A model generated the notes under the pieces. The model was not told where the DNA came from. It saw only the letters and a program-made list of their open reading frames with translations, and ran no database searches. From contig NZ_KV917377.1 of NCBI RefSeq assembly GCF_002019705.1, positions 4,279,938 to 4,343,937 on the forward strand: DNA of 64,000 nt. The letters run 5' to 3'. Source of the DNA: Shouchella patagoniensis. GTDB lineage: Bacteria; Bacillota; Bacilli; Bacillales; Bacillaceae_D. Positions 35,885 to 44,341 of this stretch are shown here, piece after piece (position 1 is the first letter of the stretch; each line of letters begins with the position of its first letter). The position numbers and the translations under genes are program-made.

Positions 35885-38599
35885 TTGAAAAATATTAACC
35901 CTTCTATTCATGGGCTCATGCAAATTTTTCATATGGATAAGGCTTATATAAAAGGATCACGCAATCGATTATATGATAAATTTAGCAATGAATATATTGA
36001 TTTCACTTCTCAATATGGGGCACTACCGTTAGGGTACAATTCTGAAGAGCTTTGGCAAGATATCATGATGTTTAAAGAAAACCAATACCCAAGTTTGTGT
36101 CAGCCGTCGGCCCCTTTTTTTGCACAGGAATTAGCTATCCAACTAACTAACATCTTTCCGGCGGACCTTAATATTTGTACATTTGCGCAAAGTGGTGCGG
36201 AGGCGACAGAAGCTGCAATAAAGTTGGCAAGGGCTAAAACGAAAAAAGAAAAGATAGTATCTTGTCAGAGAAGTTTTCACGGCAAAACACTCGGGGCTTT
36301 ATCAGTTACTGGGCAAAAAAGCTACCAAGAGCCTTTTTTTATCCATCAAGAATGTTACCCGAAAATCCCTTACAACGACCTTGAAAGCCTTGCGGAAATC
36401 CTTAAAGAAAGGGGAGATGAGATCGCAGCGTTTATTGTTGAGCCGGTTCAAGGTGAGGGTGGCGTCCATATCCCTGATGAACATTACCTGTCTGAAGCAA
36501 TTGATTTGTGCAACATATATGGCGTATTAGTAATTATTGATGAGATTCAAACAGGATTAGGAAGATTAGGGAATTGGGCTGTAACAGTGGAGGAAAATTT
36601 ATTACCAGATATCGTGCTGTTATCTAAAGCGTTAGGTGGGGGATTGGTTCCCATTTCAGCTTGTATTAGTAGAGAGTCAATTTGGACAGATCGATTTGGG
36701 TTGAACCATAGCTCTACATTTGCCAATAATAACTTTACCTCTTATGTGAGTTTATCGTTTATTAATTCAATAAAAAAACAATCTGATTTCTTTGAGAACG
36801 TGATTAACTTAGGAAACGAACTCAGAAACAAGCTAAATGGGATTAAAGAGAAATGGCCAGGGGTCATTAAGGAAGTGCGAGGGAGAGGTTTATTATCTGC
36901 TATTGAGTTTGAGTCAATTGATGCAAGTGATTCATTTGAAATGGCAAACCTTATTTCGTTTGGCGGTTACGGGTATATGATTTCTGGGTATTTGCTTAAT
37001 GTTCACTACTTAAGAGTTGCCCCTTTTTTAAATGATCCATTGACGTTACGAGTGCAGCCGCCATTAAACATGAATTATGCAGATATAGACTATTTCTGTG
37101 AAGCTTTTGATCTCCTGTGTGAGATTATTTATAAAAAAGATTTTTATTTGCTGTATCGTTATACCGTTGGTGACTGCCGTAAACCGATTAAAGTGAGAGA
37201 CTACCGGAACAGAAATGCCCCTATTCTTTCATCCATGTTAGATGAGAAGAGTCAATTAGTCGGGTCCTTTGCGTTTCTCTGTCATTATCCTTCTACCACT
37301 GATCTTATAAAGAATACCCCTTCGTTTGAACAATTTACTGAAGCTGAATTAAAAGGGATTTTAACATGGGAGGCTGACTTTTCTGGTGCAGGCGTGATCT
37401 GTAAAATGCCGGCCATAAAAGGGGCTGATGGTAATTATGTTGAAGGTTGGCTAATTGGAATTACTTACGGCGGAGAAGAAATTCTCCACCGTCCAAAAGA
37501 AGAGGTGTTAGGAGCAATTAAAGAAGGCGTTAAACTGGCAAAAGAGTTAGGTGCTGATGTTATTGGTTTAGGGGCATACACTTCAATTGTGACGAGAGGA
37601 GGCTTTGATTTACTAGATGAGTCTGTGACATTAACAACAGGGAATACGCTTACGATTATTAATGCCACAGAAGCCATGTTAAAAGGAGCACAGATGCTTG
37701 ATCATCGTATTTCAGAATCTAATGTTGGAATTATTGGTGCAAATGGTGCTATTGGTCGAATTGGTTCCTATTTATTAGCGAAAAAAACATCCCGATTAAC
37801 GCTTATCGGTAAAAAGTCCAATAATCCAACTGTAAATCACAATCGACTAAAAAAATTGGCCAATGGAATTTATCTAGACTGTCTTGTTGTTAATCAAAAA
37901 AACATCGGGATTCGAAAACGGGTTTTAGATGTTCTGAACATAGCTCGACTGACGGAGCAATTTCAAGAAGAAATAAACAGGTTAGATGGAATGGTCAATC
38001 TAGCTAAGATTAATAAAAAAGCTGTTCCGAATGTCATTGATTCCATTGAGTCTATCTTCCATGGATTAAATGAACAGATTCCAATCGGCTATAGTGTTCA
38101 TTTAGAAGAAGAGATTTCCGAAATGGATGTGATCCTTACAGCAACTAGCTCAATGAGTGAGTTTATTCCGGTGGATTTAATTAAGACAGGGACGGTTATT
38201 TGTGATGTTTCTCAGCCGCCAAATGTCGGAAAACATGTAGAAAAACGGCGTAAGGACGTTCTGATTATTGAGGGTGGACTCGTGCAATACGCTGACCCTA
38301 TTCGCTTTGGACAAAATTTAGGCTACGAAGCTGGGCAAAATTTAGCTTGCTTATCAGAAACGATTTTGCTGTCACTTGACCAAGCTGTAAAAAGCTATGG
38401 GATAGGTGGACGTATTCGAATGGAAGACGTCTATTATATTCAAAAACTGGCGGAAAAACATCAATTCCAATTGGCGGATTTGCAAAGCTTTGGAAAAAAA
38501 GTAACAAACGATGATGTACTAAATATCCGCGCGGAGGTATTGCTACGTCAGGCAGAGGTTTCACGTTTAGCCAGTGAAAAAGAGGTGGTTGACGAATGA
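35885..38599 (+). CDS. class III aminotransferase fused to acyl-thioester (acyl-ACP) reductase-like domain
   Basis: A 904-residue bifunctional protein. The start is TTG at 35885 behind GAGAGGAG. Residues about 1-420 form a class III PLP aminotransferase (QSGAEATEAAIKLAR, CQRSFHGKTLGALS, FIVEPVQGEGG, IIDEIQTGLGR, PLP lysine in LLSKALGGG). Residues about 430-900 resemble long-chain acyl-ACP/thioester reductases (EGWLIGITYGGEEIL, GADVIGLGAYTSIVTRGG, TTGNTLTIINA, then Rossmann GIIGANGAIGRIGSYLLA). Such a pair could reduce an acyl thioester to the aldehyde and transaminate it to an alkylamine, like TamH in tambjamine biosynthesis. The last codon overlaps the next start (ATGA). Domain calls are firm; the reaction is inference. 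Confidence 0.85.
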   Translation: MKNINPSIHGLMQIFHMDKAYIKGSRNRLYDKFSNEYIDFTSQYGALPLGYNSEELWQDIMMFKENQYPSLCQPSAPFFAQELAIQLTNIFPADLNICTFAQSGAEATEAAIKLARAKTKKEKIVSCQRSFHGKTLGALSVTGQKSYQEPFFIHQECYPKIPYNDLESLAEILKERGDEIAAFIVEPVQGEGGVHIPDEHYLSEAIDLCNIYGVLVIIDEIQTGLGRLGNWAVTVEENLLPDIVLLSKALGGGLVPISACISRESIWTDRFGLNHSSTFANNNFTSYVSLSFINSIKKQSDFFENVINLGNELRNKLNGIKEKWPGVIKEVRGRGLLSAIEFESIDASDSFEMANLISFGGYGYMISGYLLNVHYLRVAPFLNDPLTLRVQPPLNMNYADIDYFCEAFDLLCEIIYKKDFYLLYRYTVGDCRKPIKVRDYRNRNAPILSSMLDEKSQLVGSFAFLCHYPSTTDLIKNTPSFEQFTEAELKGILTWEADFSGAGVICKMPAIKGADGNYVEGWLIGITYGGEEILHRPKEEVLGAIKEGVKLAKELGADVIGLGAYTSIVTRGGFDLLDESVTLTTGNTLTIINATEAMLKGAQMLDHRISESNVGIIGANGAIGRIGSYLLAKKTSRLTLIGKKSNNPTVNHNRLKKLANGIYLDCLVVNQKNIGIRKRVLDVLNIARLTEQFQEEINRLDGMVNLAKINKKAVPNVIDSIESIFHGLNEQIPIGYSVHLEEEISEMDVILTATSSMSEFIPVDLIKTGTVICDVSQPPNVGKHVEKRRKDVLIIEGGLVQYADPIRFGQNLGYEAGQNLACLSETILLSLDQAVKSYGIGGRIRMEDVYYIQKLAEKHQFQLADLQSFGKKVTNDDVLNIRAEVLLRQAEVSRLASEKEVVDE

Positions 38600-39780
38600 G
38601 TAAAATAAAAACAGCAAACCAACATGAAGAGCACTTAGTTGGAGACAAGCTTAAAGATAGCATTTATCGGGATGACTGGCTCTTGTATACAACAAGTGAT
38701 GAAGACTCTGATTCAGAAATAAGAGCTCTCGATATTCAAAAAGAAGATACCATTGTTTCTGTTACAGGCAGTGGCTGTCGCAGTTTAGCCTTACTTGCCA
38801 AGCAACCTAATAAGCTTATTTCAATTGATGCTAACCCTTATCAAAATTTTTTGCTGGATTTAAAAGTTGCGTCGATTCGACATTTTGAAAGAGATGAATG
38901 TTTAGCGTTTTTTGGAATAACACCAAGTGAAAATCGGCGAGCCATGTTTTATAAGATTAAAAATGACTTATCAGAGCCAGCGCAAAACTTTTGGTTAACT
39001 CATATTGAAAAAGTGGATAAAGGGTTTATTTACTTAGGTAAACATGAAATGTTCTACAAAAAATATATGGGTTTCTTCTTGTTTCGCTTTAGACGAAAAC
39101 AATTTAAAGAAATACTTCAGTGTGACACAATTGAACAGCAAAGAGAATACTACGAAAAAAATTGGAACACTTTTTTGTGGAGAAGAGCCGTTAAGCTGCT
39201 GAGTCAAAGAGTATTCTTTGAAAAATTTCTTGGTGATCCAAGTTATTTTAACCAAGTGGATAAAGAGTTCTCTATAGGTGATTATTTGTTGTCAAGGTTT
39301 GACCATACGTTCAAGCATCATTTGGCTAAAGAAAATCATTTTCTAACCTTTCTATTCTGTGGCCAATATATCAATGATGTGGGCTTGCCAGTTTATTTGT
39401 TGAAGGAAAACTATGAGACTGTAAAAAACAACCTTAATCAGTTGGAAGTCGTAACCGGGAGAGTGGACTCTTATTTATCCGCTTTACCTAATCGATCAGT
39501 TGATAAGTTTTCATTATCTGATATTTCGGGCTGGATTCCTGAAACCGAATTTGGCACCATTCTTGAGGAAGTAAAACGGACAATGAAACAGAATGGAAGA
39601 CTGTGTTACAGAAATTTTCTTGCTAAACGGACTCTTAGTGAAATGGACATTCTTGGTTTGAAGCAGGATAAAACGATCATGAATGAGTTGGATACGACTG
39701 ATCGTGCATTTGCTTTCAGTTTTGAAGTAGCTCAGAAGGAGGATGAAAATGAAACCACATTACGAGATCGAATTGTATGA
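38596..39780 (+). CDS. DUF3419/BtaA-like S-adenosylmethionine 3-amino-3-carboxypropyl transferase
   Basis: 394 residues. SIYRDDWLLYTTSDEDSDSEIRALDIQ and VTGSGCRSLALLAKQPNKLISIDANPYQNFLLDLKVASI are the SAM-binding start of the DUF3419/BtaA family. FLLFRFRRKQFKEIL, NWNTFLWRRAVKLLS and FSLSDISGWI continue the family pattern. BtaA transfers the aminocarboxypropyl group of SAM to diacylglycerol in betaine-lipid synthesis; the methylating partner BtaB is not here. Its ATG overlaps the aminotransferase stop and its 3' end overlaps the dehydrogenase by 32 bp, so it is translationally coupled in a three-gene operon. The acceptor may be the amine made by the upstream enzyme (inference). Confidence 0.85.
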   Translation: MSKIKTANQHEEHLVGDKLKDSIYRDDWLLYTTSDEDSDSEIRALDIQKEDTIVSVTGSGCRSLALLAKQPNKLISIDANPYQNFLLDLKVASIRHFERDECLAFFGITPSENRRAMFYKIKNDLSEPAQNFWLTHIEKVDKGFIYLGKHEMFYKKYMGFFLFRFRRKQFKEILQCDTIEQQREYYEKNWNTFLWRRAVKLLSQRVFFEKFLGDPSYFNQVDKEFSIGDYLLSRFDHTFKHHLAKENHFLTFLFCGQYINDVGLPVYLLKENYETVKNNLNQLEVVTGRVDSYLSALPNRSVDKFSLSDISGWIPETEFGTILEEVKRTMKQNGRLCYRNFLAKRTLSEMDILGLKQDKTIMNELDTTDRAFAFSFEVAQKEDENETTLRDRIV

Positions 39781-40903
39781 TGAAGAAACCAATACAAAGG
39801 TCTTTATCGTCATTGATTGTCTGATAGGTAATTTAGCGGCGGGAGGCGTCCGAATGAGCCCGACTGTGACAATGGATGATATCCGAAGCTTAGCCCAGTT
39901 GATGACAAAGAAAAATGGTGTAATGGAAATTCCACTAGGAGGCGCGAAGATTGGAATTGTAGGTGATCCTGAAAGCGAAGATAAAGAAGAAAAGATAAGA
40001 GCTTTTGCCAAGATGGCCGAATCGGTGTTAAGAACAAAGCTCTTAATCGGGGAAGACATGGGCATAACAAGCCAAGATGTCAAACTGGTTTATGAATCGA
40101 TTCACCTTGATCCAAGTGAATTGGTTGTCGAAGTTCATAAGCAGAAAGGTCTTCATATTCAGTTGCCTGAAGATAAAAGCATTAATGATTTGTTAAGTGA
40201 AGAGTTTATGGGGTATCTTGCTGGTTTTGGACTGATGGAAGCGATGGAGGAAGCTGCAAATTTTACGAATATAGATCTTAACAAATCTAAAGTAGCGCTT
40301 CAAGGTTTTGGGACAGTTGGCAGTGGAATTGCCATGCTAATGTTGGAAAAAGGTTCTACAATAACAGCGGTAAGCGATATTCATACATGTATTTATAGAG
40401 AAACAGGCTTTTCTCTTGCTGATCTTCAAGTATTAAAAGCGAATGGGCGTGTCTTTCAGTCAGAGTCATTAAAGAATGATAAAAAGCTTGACCCCAATAA
40501 ACTTTTTTCGCTGCCTGTTGATATTTTGATTCCAGCTTCTGTTTCAAACATTATAGACATTGACAATGCAGACCAAATTAAAGCTGGGCTTATCGTAGAG
40601 GCTGCGAATTCCCCAACAACAAAAGAGGCAGAACAAATCTTATTAAAAAAGAACAAGATGATTCTCCCCGATTTTGTTGTAAATGCGGGATCAGCGACAG
40701 GGTTTGGTTTGCTAATCACAGGACAAGCAGAGTTTCATAATGTTTTTGAAGAATGTGCACAACGAATAAGAAGAACAGTAAAAACCATTCTTACAGAGAG
40801 TTTGAAGAGCGAAAAAACACCGCGTGAGGTTGCGGATGCGATTGCGGAACAGAACTTGAAAGAAATATTAACAAAAGAAGAAGCAAAGGTGGAATCAAAT
40901 TAA
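39749..40903 (+). CDS. Glu/Leu/Phe/Val dehydrogenase family protein
   Basis: 384 residues from the ATG at 39749 (AAGGAGG six bases upstream; the ATG at 39743 abuts that site). Landmarks: GGVRMSPTVTMDDIRSLA, MEIPLGGAKIGI (catalytic Lys; the usual GGGKGG is modified), GEDMGIT, Rossmann LQGFGTVGSGIAML, VEAANSPTT and NAGSA. The family reversibly deaminates an amino acid with NAD(P). The modified glycine-rich loop and biosynthetic neighbours suggest a specialised substrate, possibly the aminocarboxypropyl moiety or the amino donor of the aminotransferase (inference). Confidence 0.87.
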   Translation: MKPHYEIELYDEETNTKVFIVIDCLIGNLAAGGVRMSPTVTMDDIRSLAQLMTKKNGVMEIPLGGAKIGIVGDPESEDKEEKIRAFAKMAESVLRTKLLIGEDMGITSQDVKLVYESIHLDPSELVVEVHKQKGLHIQLPEDKSINDLLSEEFMGYLAGFGLMEAMEEAANFTNIDLNKSKVALQGFGTVGSGIAMLMLEKGSTITAVSDIHTCIYRETGFSLADLQVLKANGRVFQSESLKNDKKLDPNKLFSLPVDILIPASVSNIIDIDNADQIKAGLIVEAANSPTTKEAEQILLKKNKMILPDFVVNAGSATGFGLLITGQAEFHNVFEECAQRIRRTVKTILTESLKSEKTPREVADAIAEQNLKEILTKEEAKVESN

Positions 40904-40944
40904 ATCAATTCAAGTAATGAGTACGTGCGAATGGTTAGGCATGA

Positions 40945-40991
40945 TTGACACCTGATAAATATTTATTATAAGCTATTAGTTATATAACTAA
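40945..40991 (+). promoter_or_regulatory. promoter and candidate TetR operator
   Basis: TTGACA (40945) and TATAAG (40967) at 16 nt are followed directly by the perfect 16-bp palindrome TTAGTTATATAACTAA (40976-40991) around the expected start point, 22 bp before the TetR gene. It suggests autoregulation of the TetR unit. Confidence 0.65.
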
Positions 40992-41012
40992 CTGATTGGT
41001 GGGGATCAAACC

Positions 41013-41612
41013 ATGGCTGAACCTAATGTCATTACAAAGCAAGACCTAATTGAATCTGCTAAAACGTGTATTGTTAAAAACGGAGTCAATAAATTAACGC
41101 TTAAAGCCGTAGCGGAAGGAGCAGGAGTGACGCAGGGCACCGTATATTACCATTTTAAAACGAAAGACCAGCTGATGGTTGAGGTGGTAAGTGATATGTG
41201 CCAGACTTCTTGGGATAGGTTGGAGCGAATGAAAAAGAATTCAGACCAACAAGTGAAGGAATGGATTCAAACGGGCCTTCAATCTGCAAGTAAACGAAAC
41301 TCAAGTGACTCTTTTTATCACTCCTTGTTTTATTCATTAATTACAGCTAGTCTGCATAACAACAAAATTCGTGAGCAAATTAGTGGATTGTTGACTTATG
41401 AAAACCAAGTGCTGGAAAAACAAATTGAAGCAGTAGCAGGGAAAGAACTTTATGGAGTGTCGGCAGAAGTCTGGAGTGTGTTAATGAACGCTTTAATAGA
41501 CGGATTAGCAATTCAGTCTATGATGATAGAAGATTTTGATGCGAATAAAGCCTTTAAAGGCCTTGAAACACTACTCATAAAACAGATGGAAGACAATCAG
41601 CCTTCAACTTAA
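41013..41612 (+). CDS. TetR/AcrR-family regulator
   Basis: 199 residues; the N-terminal helix-turn-helix reads CIVKNGVNKLTLKAVAEGAGVTQGTVYYHFKTKDQLMVEVV, and a ligand domain follows. It is first in a unit with the DUF5367 and acyl-CoA dehydrogenase genes and lies 110 bp after the biosynthetic operon. Many TetR proteins next to acyl-CoA dehydrogenases sense acyl-CoAs. Likely targets are its own promoter palindrome and perhaps the operon upstream. Confidence 0.9.
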   Translation: MAEPNVITKQDLIESAKTCIVKNGVNKLTLKAVAEGAGVTQGTVYYHFKTKDQLMVEVVSDMCQTSWDRLERMKKNSDQQVKEWIQTGLQSASKRNSSDSFYHSLFYSLITASLHNNKIREQISGLLTYENQVLEKQIEAVAGKELYGVSAEVWSVLMNALIDGLAIQSMMIEDFDANKAFKGLETLLIKQMEDNQPST

Positions 41613-41648
41613 AGAGAAATTAATTCTAAGCACAGGAAGTGATGACAT

Positions 41649-42023
41649 TTGTTTTTTCTATTTTGGGGTTTTTTAGTGTGGTTGGGAGCAACGGCTATCT
41701 TCCGTTTATTAGGACAGTTTTTTTTTACGAGTGATAATACATTGTTTTTAGTTGCTACTTATCTTATTGTCATTCCTTTAATATTGGTTTTAACGCTCCC
41801 ACTTTACCGCTATAAAAAAGTGGATGCGTTTAACCGGTTAAAAGCAGCCATTTTTATTGCTTTACCTGGAATGTTATTAGATGTAGTGGTATTGATTTAT
41901 TTCTCAGATGTTTTTGTAAACTTGGAACCGGAAATGGATCGAATGTTTGCATCGTGGCTTTTGTTGGCTTATTCGATTATTCTTCTTACAGGTTTGACAC
42001 CTAACCGAAAACACAGTTCTTAA
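41649..42023 (+). CDS. DUF5367-type four-helix membrane protein
   Basis: 124 residues, start TTG at 41649 after AGGAAG. Four hydrophobic segments with short charged loops (LPLYRYKKVDAFNRLKAA, EMDRMF) match DUF5367 proteins of bacilli, whose function is unknown. 36 bp after TetR and 20 bp before the acyl-CoA dehydrogenase, so cotranscribed. It might export or shelter a lipophilic product (speculative). Confidence 0.75.
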   Translation: MFFLFWGFLVWLGATAIFRLLGQFFFTSDNTLFLVATYLIVIPLILVLTLPLYRYKKVDAFNRLKAAIFIALPGMLLDVVVLIYFSDVFVNLEPEMDRMFASWLLLAYSIILLTGLTPNRKHSS

Positions 42024-42043
42024 AATATAAAGGAGGTACGAAT

Positions 42044-43156
42044 ATGTCTTTGTTTTTAGAGAAGGAAAGGCAAGTATTTAAGCAGTATTTTCCGAATGTT
42101 GATGAAAATTTAGAGCAAGCTTCTTTGTGGGAACGTGAAATGAATTCCGATGGGATGATTCAATTAGCCAAAGAATTTGGAGTGACTTCCTTGATGATTC
42201 CAAAAGAATATGGTGGCAAAGGGGCTAATGCCCTCGATGGCATTTATATACAACGTTGGATTGGAAGCAAATCACCTTCCCTTGCCGTCTCTTTAATGAT
42301 GCACCAATTCTCTGTTGCTTCTCTTATCGAAGCGGCAAAAAGACAACCTAGTTTGCAGGTTGTACTCAAGGAAATTGCATCGAACAACCTCTTGTTAGCT
42401 TCAGCTTTTGCAGAAGGGATAGAAAATAATCTGTATACGCCACTTGTTACAGCAAGGGAAACGGAAGGCGGTATCGTCGTAAATGGAACAAAAAAACCGT
42501 GCACAAATTCAAGAACGATGGATTTGCTTACAGCAAGCGTAAGTCTCGCGAACGGTGAGTTGGCTGTTATTACGATCCCGGCGGATACAGAAGGAATTCG
42601 TGTGAATGATTTTTGGGATCACTGGATTTTAAAAGGAACACATACGGAAGAAGTGGTATTAGAGAATGTGTTTGTTCCGAATGAATGCATTTATAAAGCG
42701 GGGCCGGCAGAAAGCGTTGATTCAACCATTACAAACGGGTTACTCTGGTTTGAACTTTTTATGATTGCCACATATATTGGAGTAACATCGGCACTTGTAG
42801 AAAAAGTGAATCAGGCTACAAACGTACCATTGGAAAAAGTATTTGATCTAATGTCTGAAATGGAAGGCACAGTGAGCGCATTAGAAGGCTTAGCTTTTAA
42901 ATTTGAAAGTCAGCAGTATGAAGAGTCCATACTACAAGAAACGCTTTTCGTTCGAAATCATATTGATAGGACGCTGGAAAGAGTATCCACACAAGCAACC
43001 AAAGTACTTGGTGGATTAAACTATCTCACGTCTAAGGAAACCTCTTATTTGTTATTAACTTGCCAGTTAATCTCGTTCCATCCACCATCCAAGAAAGAAG
43101 TGTTTCAATTATTCGAATTATATAAGCGTGGAACGGTACAAGAAATCTCCGTGTAA
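42044..43156 (+). CDS. acyl-CoA dehydrogenase family protein
   Basis: 370 residues of the FAD-dependent acyl-CoA dehydrogenase fold: MIPKEYGGKGAN and SLMMHQFSVA in the N-terminal helical domain, ASAFAEG and VNGTKKPCTNSRTMD in the beta domain, and DRTLERVSTQATKVLGGLNYL in the C-terminal helical domain. The usual catalytic Glu position is not obvious and the protein is somewhat shorter than beta-oxidation enzymes, which suggests a specialised desaturase-type role, as for TamP of tambjamine synthesis. ATG after AGGAGG. Confidence 0.85.
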   Translation: MSLFLEKERQVFKQYFPNVDENLEQASLWEREMNSDGMIQLAKEFGVTSLMIPKEYGGKGANALDGIYIQRWIGSKSPSLAVSLMMHQFSVASLIEAAKRQPSLQVVLKEIASNNLLLASAFAEGIENNLYTPLVTARETEGGIVVNGTKKPCTNSRTMDLLTASVSLANGELAVITIPADTEGIRVNDFWDHWILKGTHTEEVVLENVFVPNECIYKAGPAESVDSTITNGLLWFELFMIATYIGVTSALVEKVNQATNVPLEKVFDLMSEMEGTVSALEGLAFKFESQQYEESILQETLFVRNHIDRTLERVSTQATKVLGGLNYLTSKETSYLLLTCQLISFHPPSKKEVFQLFELYKRGTVQEISV

Positions 43157-43210
43157 CGAGAGAAGTCCCCTTGAGGTGTGTTCGTACTTTTAAGGGAATT
43201 TTAACAGTCT

Positions 43211-43246
43211 AAACCACTAGGTGCTACATCAGACCTTAGTGGTTTT
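43211..43246 (+). terminator. terminator after the acyl-CoA dehydrogenase
   Basis: AAACCACTA-GGT and ACC-T-TAGTGGTTT pair, followed by TTTCTTA. Confidence 0.75.
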
Positions 43247-43275
43247 CTTATTCTGTATTTCAATATCATACGCAG

Positions 43276-44010
43276 AACTCGGCGATCAGATCGTTTTAGT
43301 CATTCATTCGGGTTCTCGAAATTTAGGGAAACAGATTGCAGAGCATTATCAAAATCGTCCGTATGATGAATTAATGGAAATGAAAGTAGAGAAAGATACG
43401 CTCATTGTGCAATTGAAAGCAGAAGGTCGTCAAAAGTGACATACAAGATGTGGTGCTTTCATTGAAGCCACCTTCTGTCAGAAAAGAACTTGTATACCTT
43501 CAAGGTAAAGGGTTTGAAGACTATATGAATGATATGTTGATTGCTCAACAGTACGCTCTTTTAAATCGAAAAGCAATGGTTGATGAAATCGTGACACGTA
43601 TGGTTTGGCAAATCGTTGATTCCTTCACGACCATTCATAACTACATTGATATGGAGAATCGAATTTTACGGAAAGGCGCGATTTCCGCTCAAAAAGGTGA
43701 AAGAGTCATTATCCCTATTAATATGAGAGACGGCAGCATCATCACAGAAGGAAAGGGGAATCCTGATTGGAATTACTCTGGCCCTCACGGCTCAAGTCGT
43801 TTAATGAGTCGATCAAAAGCAAAATCTTCTTTAGATGTCATTGAATTTAAAAAGACAATGGAGGGCGTATGGACAAATTCTGTCTCTGAAAACACGTTAG
43901 ATGAAGCGCCGATGGTGTATAAGTCGATTACGGATATTTTGAATAACGTGAAAGAATCGGTTGAAGTTCAACACATTATAAAACCATTATATAATTTCAA
44001 GGCAAATTAA
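43276..44010 (+). pseudogene. rtcB: RNA ligase RtcB, 5'-truncated and frameshifted
   Basis: The homology starts abruptly at ELGDQ, then VIHSGSRNLGKQIAEHY (the conserved HSGSRNxG of RtcB). It shifts frame near 43435 and continues LQGKGFEDYMNDMLIAQQYALLNRKAMV, HNYIDMENRILRKGAISAQKGERVIIPINMRDG (with the guanylylated-His neighbourhood in GPHGSSRLMSRSKAK) to the normal end. About 150-190 N-terminal residues are missing. RtcB joins 2',3'-cyclic phosphate and 5'-OH RNA ends; this copy cannot work. Confidence 0.88.
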
Positions 44011-44341
44011 TATTGATTCATTGGACTGTTAATGAACCACAATAACCAATTGCACAAGAGTAGCTCTTTTTCCGGGCTGCTCTTTTTTAGGTCGAAGTAA
44101 ACTGATCTGTTGCTAGAAAAGTCTTGTTTCAGTACCATATAGTAATCTAACAGACTGTCTTATGGGAAATAGGACAACACCGACTGGCTATTTCATGACT
44201 TAACTTGTTGAAACGAATGAAAAACGATCTTTTTTATATTAAAATGGACAGAGAGGAAGGGAATCGTGCAAACCACACTCACTGCATAGAACGTAGTTGA
44301 ACAATGGCTATTTGTAGGACAAGGAAGGGCGAGAATTTTAT
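44011..44341. other. intergenic region before cls, with terminator
   Basis: A hairpin AAGAGTAGC/GCTGCTCTT (44056-44084) followed by TTTTTT ends the rtcB remnant. The rest is presumed promoter and leader of cls; no gene seen. Confidence 0.6.

Noticed and set aside
39760-40083. 107-residue minus-strand frame in the dehydrogenase gene
   Set aside because: Antisense of conserved ELFV dehydrogenase motifs.
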